Numbered from the stretch's first letter, positions 45,461 through 55,383 are shown. The stretch is DNA of 64,000 nt from Candidatus Latescibacterota bacterium (GCA_022822725.1 JAJEAN010000007.1:2057045-2121044); one strand, 5' to 3'. Notes: a model not told the origin generated them from the sequence alone. Numbers and translations are program-made.

Positions 45461-48025
45461 ATGTCATTATTCCCACCCGTCCGGAAAACCGGCGGCACAT
45501 GTTTCATATTGGCCTTCCTGCTGTTTCTTCCGGGCATCTCCGGGGCGCAATCGCCGCAAGACCGGACTGAGACCGAAACGGACATGACGGAATCCGTAAT
45601 GGCGATGACGGAGGTAACCGACCGGACGTCGGACCCGCGACCGTTCAGCGTTCCGCTGCCCGTATCCAGGTCGCCTTTCGATTACCGTAATCTCGATCCT
45701 GCCGACTATATACTGGAGGCTAAGCGGGCGACTTCCACGATCAATGTGGACGGCCATCTGGACGAAGCTGAATGGCAGCAGGCGGAAGTCGCCGGCGATT
45801 TCTTCCAGCTCGAGCCGATAGAGGGCGCCCCGGCGACTCATCCAACCGAAGTCCGGGTGCTTTACGACGACAAGAACCTTTACATAGGTTTTGTCTGTTT
45901 CGATCCCAATCCGGAGCAGATCATGGCCCCGGACATGCAACGGGACACCCGGATGAGTTTCTCCAACGACATGGTAACGGTCGTTATCGCATCCCTTGAC
46001 CAATACCGCGAAGCCTTCGAATTCCAGACCAATCCCAACGGCGCCCGGGCCGACTCCTTCGTCAGCTCCGAAGGCAACAACTCGGACCGTGACTGGAACG
46101 GGTTGTGGAATGCGGCGAGCCAGGTGTACGATTACGGCTGGTCGGCCGAATACGTGATCCCCTTCCATACGCTGCGGTTTCCCCGGCGCCAGAATCAGAC
46201 GTGGGGCATAAACTTCGGACGTCGTATCCAGCGCAGCAGGGAGGAATCCTTCTGGGTTCCCCTGAGCCTCAGGGACGGCGACCAGGCACTGTATCGCTTC
46301 GGCAAGGGCGGCCGCCTGACGGCCCTTTCGAATATCACACCGGGCGGCCGGGTACAGGCCACGCCCTTCACCGTGCTCGGTGCCCAGTCCTCCCGGTTTA
46401 CCGAATCCGCCCCGACGCCCGCCCTTCCGATTGCCGCGACGGACCTGGACAACGGCATGCAGCGGAGTCTGGGCGGCGACCTCAAGGTCAGCGTTACGTC
46501 CGGAATGACGCTGAATGCCACGGTTAACCCCGATTTCGCCCAGGTGGAAGCGGACGACGAGGTCGTGAACCTGTCCCGGTTCGAATTCCAGTTCACCGAA
46601 AAGCGTCCCTTCTTTCTGGAGCGCAGCGATATCTTCACCCTCAACCAGCGGCCGCAGCAACGTGGCCCGATGCGCCGAGGCGGCGACCTTACGCCCCAAT
46701 TGTTCTTCAGCCGGCGCGTAGGACGCCAGTTGCCTGACGGACAGTCCGTCCCCATCGACCTCGGCATGCGCCTTACGGGCAAGGTCGGCCGCACGACGGT
46801 CGGGTTCTTGAACGTTCAGTCCCGGGAGACCGAGTACGATGACGACGGGGAACAGAAGACGGAACCGTTGACCAACTGGCAGGCCCTGCGTGTCTTGAGG
46901 GACTTCGGGTCACGCTCGAGCGTGGGCATGATGGCCACCTTCAAGGAGCCGAATCCCCGGTTCGACGACCGGATCGGGATCGCCATACCCAGATACGCGG
47001 AATCGGACTACAACCGGGTGTTGGGGTTCGACCTGAACCTGGCGTCTCAGCGGACCAATCACCGGGGACAGATTACATTCGCCCGGAGCTGGACCGATAC
47101 GCTGAGCACCAGCAACCAGGACTGGACCTTCCGGATCATGGAGCGGTGGCAGAACCGGTGGCTCATGTACGGGGTTTCCTTCCTGGATATCGGCGAGGAC
47201 TTCATCGCCCAGTCCGGCCTGGTCCGGGACGAGGGCCTTCAGCGGTTGGGGGGCGGCTTAACGGTCAACAAATTCCTCCGCCGGTATGGCATACGGCGGA
47301 TCAGCGCGGGATTCAGGAGCAATTACGTAACCCGGAAGAGTACGGGTTTCTCCGATGCCGATTCCTGGACCTTCCAGCCCAATGTCTTCCTGGAACTGGA
47401 ACGGGGGCTGTGGATTTCCGCGTCATACAACACGAACTACGATACACTCAGCGAGACGACGCGCATAGCCGGCGTTCATTTTACCGAAGGATCCTATACC
47501 TTCAACCAGGGCAGTTTTTTCCTCTTTACCGACAGCGGCCGAAAACTCTCACTCCGGGGCAGTGCCCAGTTCGGTCGATTCTACGGTGCCGACCTCCTCA
47601 GTTTATCGAGTGAACTGTCCATCAAGCCAAACCCCCGATTCGCGCTGGAACCGGGCATTACCCGCAGCCAGGTCGACCGGGGTAACCGTCTGGGACTGGA
47701 AGCCGACGAATACGATCATCGTACGCAACTCATACCGAGTGTCCGGATGAGTTATGCCTTTACGCCGAACCTGTCCTTCTCCTCCTTCATCCAGTTAAAT
47801 GCGGACAGGCAGCGTGATATCGATGATTTCCACCTGAACACCGTGACCATGAATCTGCTCCTCGCCTACCGGTCGCCCTTCGGCCATTCCTTCTTCCTGG
47901 CCTTTAACCAGTTCCGCGACGACGACCTCGATACCGACGGCTCTTTCGGGGTTTACGAACGGACGCCGCTCAGGTTGCGGGACCAGCAGATCGTCGCCAA
48001 GGTATCCTACCTGCTGAACCTGTAG
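45461..48025 (+). CDS. DUF5916 outer-membrane beta-barrel protein with CBM9-like domain
   Basis: This 854-residue protein has a Sec signal peptide (hydrophobic core CFILAFLLFLPGISGAQ) and a CBM9-like domain (INVDGHLDEAEWQQA, then VRVLYDDKNLYIGFVCFD) at residues 90-220. A long beta-barrel ends in VAKVSYLLNL with a terminal hydrophobic residue. This is the DUF5916 architecture common in Bacteroidota and related phyla; its function is unknown, perhaps outer-membrane transport or ligand binding. A perfect GGAGG site five bases upstream fixes the start at 45461 rather than an upstream Met. Confidence 0.87.
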   Translation: MSLFPPVRKTGGTCFILAFLLFLPGISGAQSPQDRTETETDMTESVMAMTEVTDRTSDPRPFSVPLPVSRSPFDYRNLDPADYILEAKRATSTINVDGHLDEAEWQQAEVAGDFFQLEPIEGAPATHPTEVRVLYDDKNLYIGFVCFDPNPEQIMAPDMQRDTRMSFSNDMVTVVIASLDQYREAFEFQTNPNGARADSFVSSEGNNSDRDWNGLWNAASQVYDYGWSAEYVIPFHTLRFPRRQNQTWGINFGRRIQRSREESFWVPLSLRDGDQALYRFGKGGRLTALSNITPGGRVQATPFTVLGAQSSRFTESAPTPALPIAATDLDNGMQRSLGGDLKVSVTSGMTLNATVNPDFAQVEADDEVVNLSRFEFQFTEKRPFFLERSDIFTLNQRPQQRGPMRRGGDLTPQLFFSRRVGRQLPDGQSVPIDLGMRLTGKVGRTTVGFLNVQSRETEYDDDGEQKTEPLTNWQALRVLRDFGSRSSVGMMATFKEPNPRFDDRIGIAIPRYAESDYNRVLGFDLNLASQRTNHRGQITFARSWTDTLSTSNQDWTFRIMERWQNRWLMYGVSFLDIGEDFIAQSGLVRDEGLQRLGGGLTVNKFLRRYGIRRISAGFRSNYVTRKSTGFSDADSWTFQPNVFLELERGLWISASYNTNYDTLSETTRIAGVHFTEGSYTFNQGSFFLFTDSGRKLSLRGSAQFGRFYGADLLSLSSELSIKPNPRFALEPGITRSQVDRGNRLGLEADEYDHRTQLIPSVRMSYAFTPNLSFSSFIQLNADRQRDIDDFHLNTVTMNLLLAYRSPFGHSFFLAFNQFRDDDLDTDGSFGVYERTPLRLRDQQIVAKVSYLLNL

Positions 48026-48060
48026 CCTGATTCATCGATCTTGTATATATTCCAAGATAA

Positions 48061-48966
48061 ATGAATATGAACCTGCAGAAACAAATAGCGGTAATGTGCG
48101 CACTGTCGATCTGCATGGTCCTCGTCTCAATTACCGAGGCGGCGGCCCAGGATCGGCGCACTTCAGGCTGGTACATCTCCGGTGGACTGGGCGGCAACCT
48201 GGCATACGGCCTGGATCAGGAGGGTTCCAACACGGAAACCACCTGCTACCCCACCAGTGCCTGCTTCGATTCGGTAATACGCGATATACCCGGTTACCGG
48301 TGGCGTTACGACCCGTCTACCGACCGGGGTATCGGTTTCGACGCAGCCGTCGGGCGGGTATTCGACCGTACTCGCCTCGAGGTCTCATACGCGCATCGGA
48401 GCAACAAGGTCGAACAGGGGCCGCCGCTTGAGATAACCTACCTGGACGGCTCGTCTGCGGGAGCCAGTTCTTACGTTGGACTGGGGCAGGTGCAGGCTGC
48501 CGACACAAACTTTTTCGAAGACCTGGTTACGCGAACGGTTTCTTTGAACGCCTACTACGATCTGCCCATCGGTCCCCAGAAGATCACGCCCTACGTGGGC
48601 GTTGGTACCGGACTGGCGTTCGTGGAGCTGACCCGGATCTTCTTTTCGATCGAATACATCGACCCCTCGGGATCGGGTACAGTCTTCGTTCCACCCCTGT
48701 CGTTCTACAACAGCAAGCAGGATACCCGGCTGTCGGACACGGTCTTCGCGGGGCACGTCTACGCGGGCGCCGACTACAGCCTGAACGACCGTGCCGCAGT
48801 AGGCCTGAAAGCGGCCTATACGAGAGTGGACGACGTCGAACACATCGGCACCTACGAATACCATCCTCATTTCGAGACGGATCCTTCTCTCACAAACAAA
48901 AACACGTTCAGCGCCGCGAACCACTGGTCCCTGACGCTGAACGTGCGTTTCCTGTTTGGCAATTGA
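48061..48966 (+). CDS. Small outer-membrane beta-barrel protein
   Basis: The 301-residue protein has a signal peptide (CALSICMVLVSITEAAAQ) and alternating beta-strand sequence such as WYISGGLGGNLAYGL, ARTRLEVSYAHRSNKVE-like segments and TPYVGVGTGLAFVEL. It ends in LTLNVRFLFGN, with Phe near the C-terminus as in BamA substrates. A Cys pair (CYPTSAC) near residue 62 may form a loop disulfide. It follows the DUF5916 gene by 35 bp and is probably co-transcribed. The start may be the second Met at 48067. Confidence 0.8.
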   Translation: MNMNLQKQIAVMCALSICMVLVSITEAAAQDRRTSGWYISGGLGGNLAYGLDQEGSNTETTCYPTSACFDSVIRDIPGYRWRYDPSTDRGIGFDAAVGRVFDRTRLEVSYAHRSNKVEQGPPLEITYLDGSSAGASSYVGLGQVQAADTNFFEDLVTRTVSLNAYYDLPIGPQKITPYVGVGTGLAFVELTRIFFSIEYIDPSGSGTVFVPPLSFYNSKQDTRLSDTVFAGHVYAGADYSLNDRAAVGLKAAYTRVDDVEHIGTYEYHPHFETDPSLTNKNTFSAANHWSLTLNVRFLFGN

Positions 48967-48983
48967 CGCGGGCCATTCACGCA

Positions 48984-49053
48984 CTTCCGGCCCGTCCTGC
49001 CTCTTCCTCCCCGTCCTGCCCTTCCGGCCCGTCCTAGCCTTCCTGTCCCGTGG
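48984..49053. repeat. Stop-anchored 17-19 bp repeat, four copies
   Basis: CTTCCGGCCCGTCCTGC-like units occur at 48984-49000, 49001-49019 and 49020-49038, and a partial unit runs to 49053. The third contains the complement of the TAG stop of the FAD oxidoreductase gene (49034-49036). It fills the gap to the convergent barrel gene. Confidence 0.82.
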
Positions 49054-50413
49054 AATCGACGAAGACCCGGTGTGCGCTGCGGTCCTTGCCGGCTTCCTGC
49101 GCATGCTGGTAGGACCGGTGCTCGGACGGCTTCCCGAGCGAGGTAAGGGACAGCATCTTCTCCGCCGTCTTCGTGGCTACGTAGGGCCGCCGGATGTCGG
49201 TCGGGTTGGCCTGGATGTGCTGCTTCCATGCGCCCAGGTCCGTCTTCGCCTGGATCAACCCCTTGATCATCCCCATGTCGTTCAGCATGGCCACGTCGTC
49301 CGCCGGGCCGAGGATGATGGCGCCGGTGATCGTGGAGCCGTCCCAGATCAGCTTGCGGTAGACCGGGCGGTTGGCGTTGACGACTTCGGTAACGTCGCCG
49401 TCGCCGGACCAGTCGCCGAAACTGGCGCACTGCAGCCCGCACACGTCCAGGATATTGATCAGCAGGCTGCCGGGGTATTCCACGTCCTGGCCGGCCATGT
49501 TCGCGCCGGCGATCCGGCCGTGGTCGACGGCGGTAGGCTGAATGGCGTGCACCGCCTGGCCGCCGGTGGACAGGTCCGGCCCCTCGGCCACGTCGCCCGC
49601 GGCGTATACGTTGGCGATATTGCTCTGGCATCGGTTGTTGACCAGGACGCCCTGGTTGGTCTCGATGCCCGATCCATCTAGAAAACCGATGTTGGCCTTG
49701 ATCCCCGTGGCGACGATGACCACGTCCGCGCGGGTGGACGACCCGTCGGAAAGTTGCAGGGTCTTCACGCCGTCGTGGCCGTGATCGATGGCCTGCACGC
49801 TCACGCCGGTGTGGACTTCGACGCCCTGGGACTCGAGCCAGGAGCCCACCAGTGAAGCGCCCTGGGCGTCCAGCATGCGTGGCAGCACCTGGTCTTCCAG
49901 TTCGATCACCTTCAGTCGGGCACCGCGCTTATGCATCGCGTTGAGAATGATGAACCCGATGAAACCGGCCCCGATGAAGGCCACCTCGGCATCGCTCCCC
50001 AGGGCGCTCACGGTCTTTTCCGCGTCCGCCACGGTCCAGAGATTGTGGACGCCGTCGCCGTCCGCGCCGGGAATGTTCAACTGCTGGGCGGACGAGCCCG
50101 TGGCGATCAGCAGGTTGTCGAAGGGCACCATGGACCCGTCGCTGAGCGTGAGCATGCTCGCGTGGGGATTCACCTCGGATACGCTGACCCCGAAGCGGGT
50201 CTTCACCCCCAGCTTTCCGAAGTAGTCGTCGTCTCCGGTATTTACCTGTTCGACCGGGATGTTACCCGAAATGTAGTAGGGCAGGGCCATGCGGGAATAG
50301 GCCGGCTCATCGGAGATCAGGGTGATGGACGCGTCCGCATCGAAACCGCGAATCGTTTCTATGGCATTCATCCCGCCCGGTCCGCCGCCAATAATCACGT
50401 GTTCTGTTGCCAT
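49034..50413 (-). CDS. FAD/NAD(P)-dependent oxidoreductase, AorC-like subunit
   Basis: This 459-residue pyridine nucleotide-disulfide oxidoreductase-fold protein has VIIGGGPGGMNAIETI for FAD, VAFIGAGFIGFI for NAD(P)H and NVYAAGDVAEGPD near the C-terminal half. The adjacent genes encode two aldehyde ferredoxin oxidoreductases and a 4 x [4Fe-4S] ferredoxin, so it is the likely NADH-linking subunit of an AorABC-type enzyme. It begins 32 bp after the second AOR gene, with AAGGAG upstream. Role by context; fold by sequence. Confidence 0.85.
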   Translation of the reverse strand: MATEHVIIGGGPGGMNAIETIRGFDADASITLISDEPAYSRMALPYYISGNIPVEQVNTGDDDYFGKLGVKTRFGVSVSEVNPHASMLTLSDGSMVPFDNLLIATGSSAQQLNIPGADGDGVHNLWTVADAEKTVSALGSDAEVAFIGAGFIGFIILNAMHKRGARLKVIELEDQVLPRMLDAQGASLVGSWLESQGVEVHTGVSVQAIDHGHDGVKTLQLSDGSSTRADVVIVATGIKANIGFLDGSGIETNQGVLVNNRCQSNIANVYAAGDVAEGPDLSTGGQAVHAIQPTAVDHGRIAGANMAGQDVEYPGSLLINILDVCGLQCASFGDWSGDGDVTEVVNANRPVYRKLIWDGSTITGAIILGPADDVAMLNDMGMIKGLIQAKTDLGAWKQHIQANPTDIRRPYVATKTAEKMLSLTSLGKPSEHRSYQHAQEAGKDRSAHRVFVDSTGQEG

Positions 50414-50445
50414 AATCCGCTCCTTCTAAAGGTGGTTTGGTTTCG

Positions 50446-52275
50446 TTACGCGAGACCCAGCTCCGCCAGTTTCTCCGTGGTGGGACGTCCGTCGGCCGTC
50501 CAGCCCCGGGCTGCGTAGTAGTCCGGCAGCATGGCGTCCAGGTCGACGGTCACCCCGGCGGAAGGCCCTTCCTTGTGGGCTTCTTCCATCAGTCTCTTCG
50601 GCAGCGTGTCATCGGCCGCGGTGAGGCCGGCCTTGAGATTCCACAACCGCTCGATGTTCCAGATCCGCTCGCCGATATGCACGAAGTCGTCCATGGTGTA
50701 ATCCACGCCGGTGGCCGCGGACAGCACCGGGATCAGGTCGTCCAGGGGCGCGCCGGTGGTGGTGAACATGCAGATGCCCGTGGCGTCGTGGGCCGTGGTC
50801 CGGTTCTGCTCCTCGGCCACCCAGACCGACTTGCCGTCGGTGCCGTGGGGATCGTATTCACCGCTGGTTTCGATGCCGGGCGTCCACGCCCTCAGGTGAC
50901 AGGCACCGCGGTTGCAGGTGGCATAGGCCACGCCCATGCCCTGGAACCCCCTGGGATCATAGGCGGGGAACTCCTGCCCCTTGACGCCCATGAAATACTC
51001 CGGATGCTCGAACTTCTCGGTCATCCGCTTTGAGCCTTCGGCCAGTTCGTCGCCGAAGCCTTCCCGGAATCCCGTGGCTTCCGTCATGGCGACCAGGGCC
51101 TTGCCGTCGCCGAAACGGAGCGCCATGCCCGTCTGCTCATCACTCAGCAGGCCCCGCTCGTACATCTCCATGGCCGTGGCCAGCGTGGCGCCCATGGAGA
51201 TGGGATCCATGCCCAGGTCGTTGCACAGGTAGTTGGCCATGACGATGGCGTCCATGTCGTCCACGCCGCAGTCGGCCCCCAGCGACCAGAGGTTCTCGTA
51301 CTCCGGTCCCTCCCCGGCGACCTTCCAGTTGCGGGGATGCATGTTGACCATGTACTTGTCGGCGTTGGGGGACACCTGCGTCACGCGGCCGCAGGCGATG
51401 TTGCAGGCGAAGCACGCCTTGTTGGCGATCAGCCAGTTCTCCTTGATGCTATCGCCGTTGATCGCCTCGGTGCCTTCGAACTGGCCGGCCGTGAAATTGC
51501 GCGTGGGCAGGCCGCCGTAGGTATTGACCAGATCTACCGTGGGCGCCGTGCCCAGCTCCGTGAGGCCCTGCCGGCCGGGGCTTTCCGCCAAGTGTTCGTG
51601 GTAGGCCCAGATGGCGGCCATGTAATCCCGGGGCCGTGCGATCCGCACGCCCTGGCTGCCGCGTGCGGCGATCGCCTTGAGGTTCTTGGAACCCATGACG
51701 GCGCCGACGCCGGAGCGTCCCGCGGCCCGGTGCTTGTCGTTGACGATGCACGCGAACCGCACCAGGTTCTCTCCCGCAGGTCCGATACCGGCCACCCGCA
51801 GTTCGGGCATGCCGGTCTCGTCGCGGATGGCGTCCTCGGTCTCCGAGACCACTTTGCCCCACACGCCGGCGGCGTCGCGGATCTCGACGCGGTCATCGTC
51901 AACCAGGAGATAGCAGGGACGGTCCGCCCGGCCTTCCACGACTACCATGTCGTAGCCGGCGAACTTGAGCTCCGGACCCCAGTGGCCGCCCGAATTGGAT
52001 GTCGTGATGGCGCCTGTGAGCGGACCCTTGGTCACCACCATGTAGCGTGCGCCGCAGGAGGCGTTGGTGCCCGTAAGCGGCCCGGTGGCAAGGATCAGTT
52101 TGTTTTCGGGACCGAGGGCGTCGGCCGAGGGATCCATCTCCTCGTAGAGGTACCGCGCGGCCAGTCCGCGGCCGCCGATGAACTCCTCGGCCCAGTCCAG
52201 CCTCAGGGGCTCTTTGGTCGCCTTGCCCCGCGTCAGGTCGACACGCAGAATATGGCCGGCCCACCCGTGTGCCAT
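50446..52275 (-). CDS. Tungsten-type aldehyde ferredoxin oxidoreductase, second catalytic subunit
   Basis: This 609-residue AOR-family protein oxidises aldehydes (or reduces acids) at a W-bis-pterin centre. The N-terminal domain (GWAGHILRVDLTRGKATKEP, LILATGPLTGTNA) and the [4Fe-4S] ligands ACFACNIACGRV plus the later Cys in HDATGICMFTTTG are all present. It is a close paralogue of the AOR 108 bp upstream, so the two probably arose by tandem duplication. The start at 52275 has GGAG eight bases upstream. Confidence 0.93.
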   Translation of the reverse strand: MAHGWAGHILRVDLTRGKATKEPLRLDWAEEFIGGRGLAARYLYEEMDPSADALGPENKLILATGPLTGTNASCGARYMVVTKGPLTGAITTSNSGGHWGPELKFAGYDMVVVEGRADRPCYLLVDDDRVEIRDAAGVWGKVVSETEDAIRDETGMPELRVAGIGPAGENLVRFACIVNDKHRAAGRSGVGAVMGSKNLKAIAARGSQGVRIARPRDYMAAIWAYHEHLAESPGRQGLTELGTAPTVDLVNTYGGLPTRNFTAGQFEGTEAINGDSIKENWLIANKACFACNIACGRVTQVSPNADKYMVNMHPRNWKVAGEGPEYENLWSLGADCGVDDMDAIVMANYLCNDLGMDPISMGATLATAMEMYERGLLSDEQTGMALRFGDGKALVAMTEATGFREGFGDELAEGSKRMTEKFEHPEYFMGVKGQEFPAYDPRGFQGMGVAYATCNRGACHLRAWTPGIETSGEYDPHGTDGKSVWVAEEQNRTTAHDATGICMFTTTGAPLDDLIPVLSAATGVDYTMDDFVHIGERIWNIERLWNLKAGLTAADDTLPKRLMEEAHKEGPSAGVTVDLDAMLPDYYAARGWTADGRPTTEKLAELGLA

Positions 52276-52383
52276 GAAGAAACTCCATTCCTCGGCTCAG
52301 GCCGGGTGATGCGGGACGGCGCTCCGGTCGCCTGCTCCGGACATGCCCCGTGGATCACCCTGGCTCAAGAGCCGGATCGGGCG

Positions 52384-54231
52384 CTACGCCAGTCCCAGCG
52401 ACGCCAGTTTCTCCTTGGTGGGTTCGCCTTCCGCGTTCCAGCCGCGGAGTTCGTAGTATTCCGGCAGCATCTCGCCGAGGCGGTTCACTTCGCCCTTGGT
52501 CGGACCGTCGGGGATCGGATCTTCCAGCAGCCGCTTGGGCAGCGTGTCGTCCTTGCCCGTGAAGCCCGCCCGCTGGTTCCACATGCGTTCGATGTTCCAG
52601 ACGCGCTCCCCGACTTCCAGCAGTTCGGGCACCGTGTAGGAGATGCCGGTCACCGCCTCGAGCTGGGGCTGTATCTCGTCCAGACCCACACCGAAGGTGA
52701 GAAACAGGCAGAGGCCGGACGCGTCCACGGTGCAGGTGGCGTCCTGGAAGATCTTGGTGATCTCCGCCTTGCCTTCCGTCACGGCCGGGTCCATCTTCTC
52801 CGGGATCCCCAGGATCTCGGGTGCGACCGTGTAGCTCTTCAGGTGGCAGGCGCCGCGGTTCGAGGTCGCGTAGCCCAGGCCCATGCCCTGGATCGCCCGT
52901 GCGTCGTAGGCCGGGAATTCCTGGCCGCGCACGCCCATGAAGAACTCGGGCCGGTCGAACTTGGCGGTCATGCGCTTGGAGCCTTCGGCCAGTTCATCGC
53001 CGAAGCCTTCGCGGTAGGCCGCCTTCTCCGTCATGGCGACGAGCGCTTCGCCGCTCCCGAAGTTCAGCTGCATGCCGGTCTGCTCATCCGTAACGGCGCC
53101 GCTTTCGTACAGTTCCATGGCCGCGGCCAGCGTCGCGCCGAATGAGATCGGATCCATGCCCAGTTCGTTGCACATGGCGTTCGCCTTGATGAGCGCGTCC
53201 AGGTCGTTGATGCCGCAGTCGGCGCCCATGGCCCAGGCGTTCTCGTATTCCGGCCCCTCGACCGCGATCTTCCAGTTGTGGGGGCGGGTGGTCACGGTGA
53301 ACTTGTCCTGCGCCTCGCCCGGCAGCTGCGATACCCTGCCGCAGGCGATCGTACAGCCGAAACAGGCCTTGTTGGCCACCAGCCGCGTATCGGCGAGGGT
53401 TTCCCCGCTGATGTTGTCCGCGCCTTCGAGCTGGGACACCTGGTGGTTGTTGGTCGGCAGCGCGCCGCTTTCGTTGATGATGTTGACCAGTACCGCGGTG
53501 CCGTAGGCGGCCAGACCCTCACCCGTTACCGGATGCTCGACCAGCTTGCTCTTCATCTCCCACATGGCCGACATAAACTTCTGCGGGTCGGCGATGGGTA
53601 CGCCCCCGGTGCCGCGTACGGCAATGGCCTTGAGGTTCTTCGAACCCATGACCGCGCCGACGCCGGATCGTCCGGCGGCCCGGTGCCGGTCATTGACTAT
53701 GGCGGCGAAACGCACGAGGTTCTCACCCGCCGGACCGATGCAGGTAACGACCGTATCGTGCTGTCCCGACTCTTCCCGCACGATGTCGTCCGTCTCCCAG
53801 ACCGTCTTGCCCCACAGGTGCTCGGCGGAACAGATGCGGACGTCGCCGTCGCAGATGGAGATGTAGGACGGAACCGGCGCCCGGCCTTCCACGATCAGCA
53901 TGTCGTAGCCGGCGAACTTCAGTTCCGGACCCCAGTGGCCGCCCGAATTGGACGTGGTGATGGCGTTCGTCAGCGCCCCCTTGGTGACCACCATGTAGCG
54001 AGAGCTCGTCGAGGCGTTCGTGCCGGTCATGGGACCGGTCGCGAAGATCATCTTGTTGTCCGGGCCCAGCGCATCTGCCGCCGGGTCCATCTCTTCATAG
54101 AGGTACCTGGCCGCGAGGCCGCGCCCGCCCACGAAGGATTCGGCCCATTCCATGTTGAGGGGCTCTTTCGAGATCCGACCGGTGGTCAGATCGACGCGCA
54201 ATATCGTGCCTGTCCATCCGCCGTTGCTCAT
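52384..54231 (-). CDS. Tungsten-type aldehyde ferredoxin oxidoreductase, first catalytic subunit (AorB-like)
   Basis: This 615-residue AOR-family enzyme has the complete cluster and cofactor motifs: CFGCTIACGRVSQ (three of the four [4Fe-4S] Cys), the fourth in VDASGLCLFLTF, and the pterin-binding region RAAGRSGVGAVMGSKNLKAI. Its start overlaps the ferredoxin stop by 4 bp (ATGA), indicating fixed stoichiometry with that electron-transfer subunit. With the downstream AOR and FAD genes, this mirrors the NAD-linked AorABC enzyme of Aromatoleum. Confidence 0.94.
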   Translation of the reverse strand: MSNGGWTGTILRVDLTTGRISKEPLNMEWAESFVGGRGLAARYLYEEMDPAADALGPDNKMIFATGPMTGTNASTSSRYMVVTKGALTNAITTSNSGGHWGPELKFAGYDMLIVEGRAPVPSYISICDGDVRICSAEHLWGKTVWETDDIVREESGQHDTVVTCIGPAGENLVRFAAIVNDRHRAAGRSGVGAVMGSKNLKAIAVRGTGGVPIADPQKFMSAMWEMKSKLVEHPVTGEGLAAYGTAVLVNIINESGALPTNNHQVSQLEGADNISGETLADTRLVANKACFGCTIACGRVSQLPGEAQDKFTVTTRPHNWKIAVEGPEYENAWAMGADCGINDLDALIKANAMCNELGMDPISFGATLAAAMELYESGAVTDEQTGMQLNFGSGEALVAMTEKAAYREGFGDELAEGSKRMTAKFDRPEFFMGVRGQEFPAYDARAIQGMGLGYATSNRGACHLKSYTVAPEILGIPEKMDPAVTEGKAEITKIFQDATCTVDASGLCLFLTFGVGLDEIQPQLEAVTGISYTVPELLEVGERVWNIERMWNQRAGFTGKDDTLPKRLLEDPIPDGPTKGEVNRLGEMLPEYYELRGWNAEGEPTKEKLASLGLA

Positions 54232-54719
54232 GCCGCGTTACCTCCCTCGATGGACTGCAGATAGGACTCGTTGACCTTCTCGGCCCAGCCGCCCAGCCAG
54301 TCGGCCGACTCGCTCTCGGTGTACTCGATGGCGCCCGTCGGACAGGCGACCGCGCAGGCCGGATTGCCGTCGCACAGGTCGCACTTGAAGGCCTTCTGCG
54401 TGTCGGGGTTGTAGAACACCGTGCCGAAGGGACATGCGATGGTGCACAACCCGCATCCCACACAGTTGGCATCGCCCACGACCTTGGCGCCGGTATCCGC
54501 GTCGATGCTGATGGCGTTCACGGGGCAGGCCGTCATGCACCAGGCTTCGTCGCACTGGAAACAGGTGTACGGCGCGTAACTGGCCTGCTCATCGAAAATG
54601 TTCACGCGGATCAGCGACCGGGATGGTTGAAACATGCCGGTCTGCACCCAGGAACATGCCAGTTCGCACTGCATGCACCCGGTACATTTTTCAGGGATTA
54701 TGCGTAGAGATTTAGCCAT
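54228..54719 (-). CDS. Four-cluster [4Fe-4S] ferredoxin, AorA-like subunit
   Basis: This 163-residue protein carries sixteen Cys in four groups: CTGCMQCELAC, CFQCDEAWCMTAC, CVGCGLCTIAC and CDLCDGNPACAVAC. They predict four [4Fe-4S] clusters in a HycB/DMSO-reductase-B-like fold. It is the electron-transfer partner of the AOR encoded directly downstream (4-bp overlap). The start at 54719 (MAKSLRII) has GGGAG upstream and is preferred to a Met seven codons earlier. Confidence 0.92.
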   Translation of the reverse strand: MAKSLRIIPEKCTGCMQCELACSWVQTGMFQPSRSLIRVNIFDEQASYAPYTCFQCDEAWCMTACPVNAISIDADTGAKVVGDANCVGCGLCTIACPFGTVFYNPDTQKAFKCDLCDGNPACAVACPTGAIEYTESESADWLGGWAEKVNESYLQSIEGGNAA

Positions 54720-55062
54720 GCCGACTCCCTTCTGTAACAATGAGCTGGTTTTGGAGGCGTTTCTTTCTTCGAGTCCTGAGCGAAGGCAGATAAAACGAGC
54801 ATGAAAGGCCGCTAACGTCCGGTTTCAGGGCCCGTCATCGCGAAGGACAACGATGTGTTACGTAAGGTGATTACCTAAATACTGCTGGGGTTAATTACCA
54901 GTATAACGACTAAATTCCGAATGGCAACAGTTAAATCTGCTGTTCTGCTGATTCTGCTGTTCTCCTGGAACGGTTCACGAAAGACAGGGCCTGGCCGGCC
55001 GATCGCCGGGTCTGGCCGGCGTGCCGACGCACCGGCCTGGCCGGCCGACAGGCTGGCTTGTC
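54720..55062. other. Intergenic region upstream of the AOR operon, with GC repeats
   Basis: No gene is visible in this 343-bp gap. It must contain the AOR operon promoter (minus strand). At 54988-55048 three degenerate copies of a (GG)CCTGGCCGGCC-type unit lie 15 bp from the 3' end of the GYD gene. An A+T-rich segment around 54860-54925 is the likely promoter zone, but I see no clear -35/-10 pair. Confidence 0.4.
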
Positions 55063-55383
55063 TCAGGCTCCAGGCAATCTGTATGTCACGCTCTTCCCTA
55101 CCGCCTCGTCGATCGTTTCCGGCGACAACAGGACCGTCGTGGATACTTCGAGTGCGCCCGCCGCGGCCACGTTCAGGGCGATCGCGGTCGCGGTCGCCTC
55201 GTCGGGAACCTCGGCGATGAGAATGAGATCGTCGTCCCCCATGGCGTAATAGAATCCTTCCAGGCTGCCGCCCATGCCTTCGATCGTCTGCGACAGGGCC
55301 GCGCGCCTTCCGGTTCCACCTTCCCTGAGCAGGCCCTGCAGGCCCGTTTGCGTGTACTTGGTACGGAACATGTACTTCGCCAT
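55063..55383 (-). CDS. GYD-domain protein
   Basis: This 106-residue protein begins MAKYMFRTKYTQTGLQGLL, followed by GMGGSLEGFYYAMGDDDLI and AEVPDEATATAIAL, the typical pattern of the GYD domain, a dimeric ferredoxin-like fold of unknown function. The start at 55383 has GGAGG seven bases upstream. It is a stand-alone small protein between the AOR operon and a methyltransferase. Confidence 0.87.
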   Translation of the reverse strand: MAKYMFRTKYTQTGLQGLLREGGTGRRAALSQTIEGMGGSLEGFYYAMGDDDLILIAEVPDEATATAIALNVAAAGALEVSTTVLLSPETIDEAVGKSVTYRLPGA

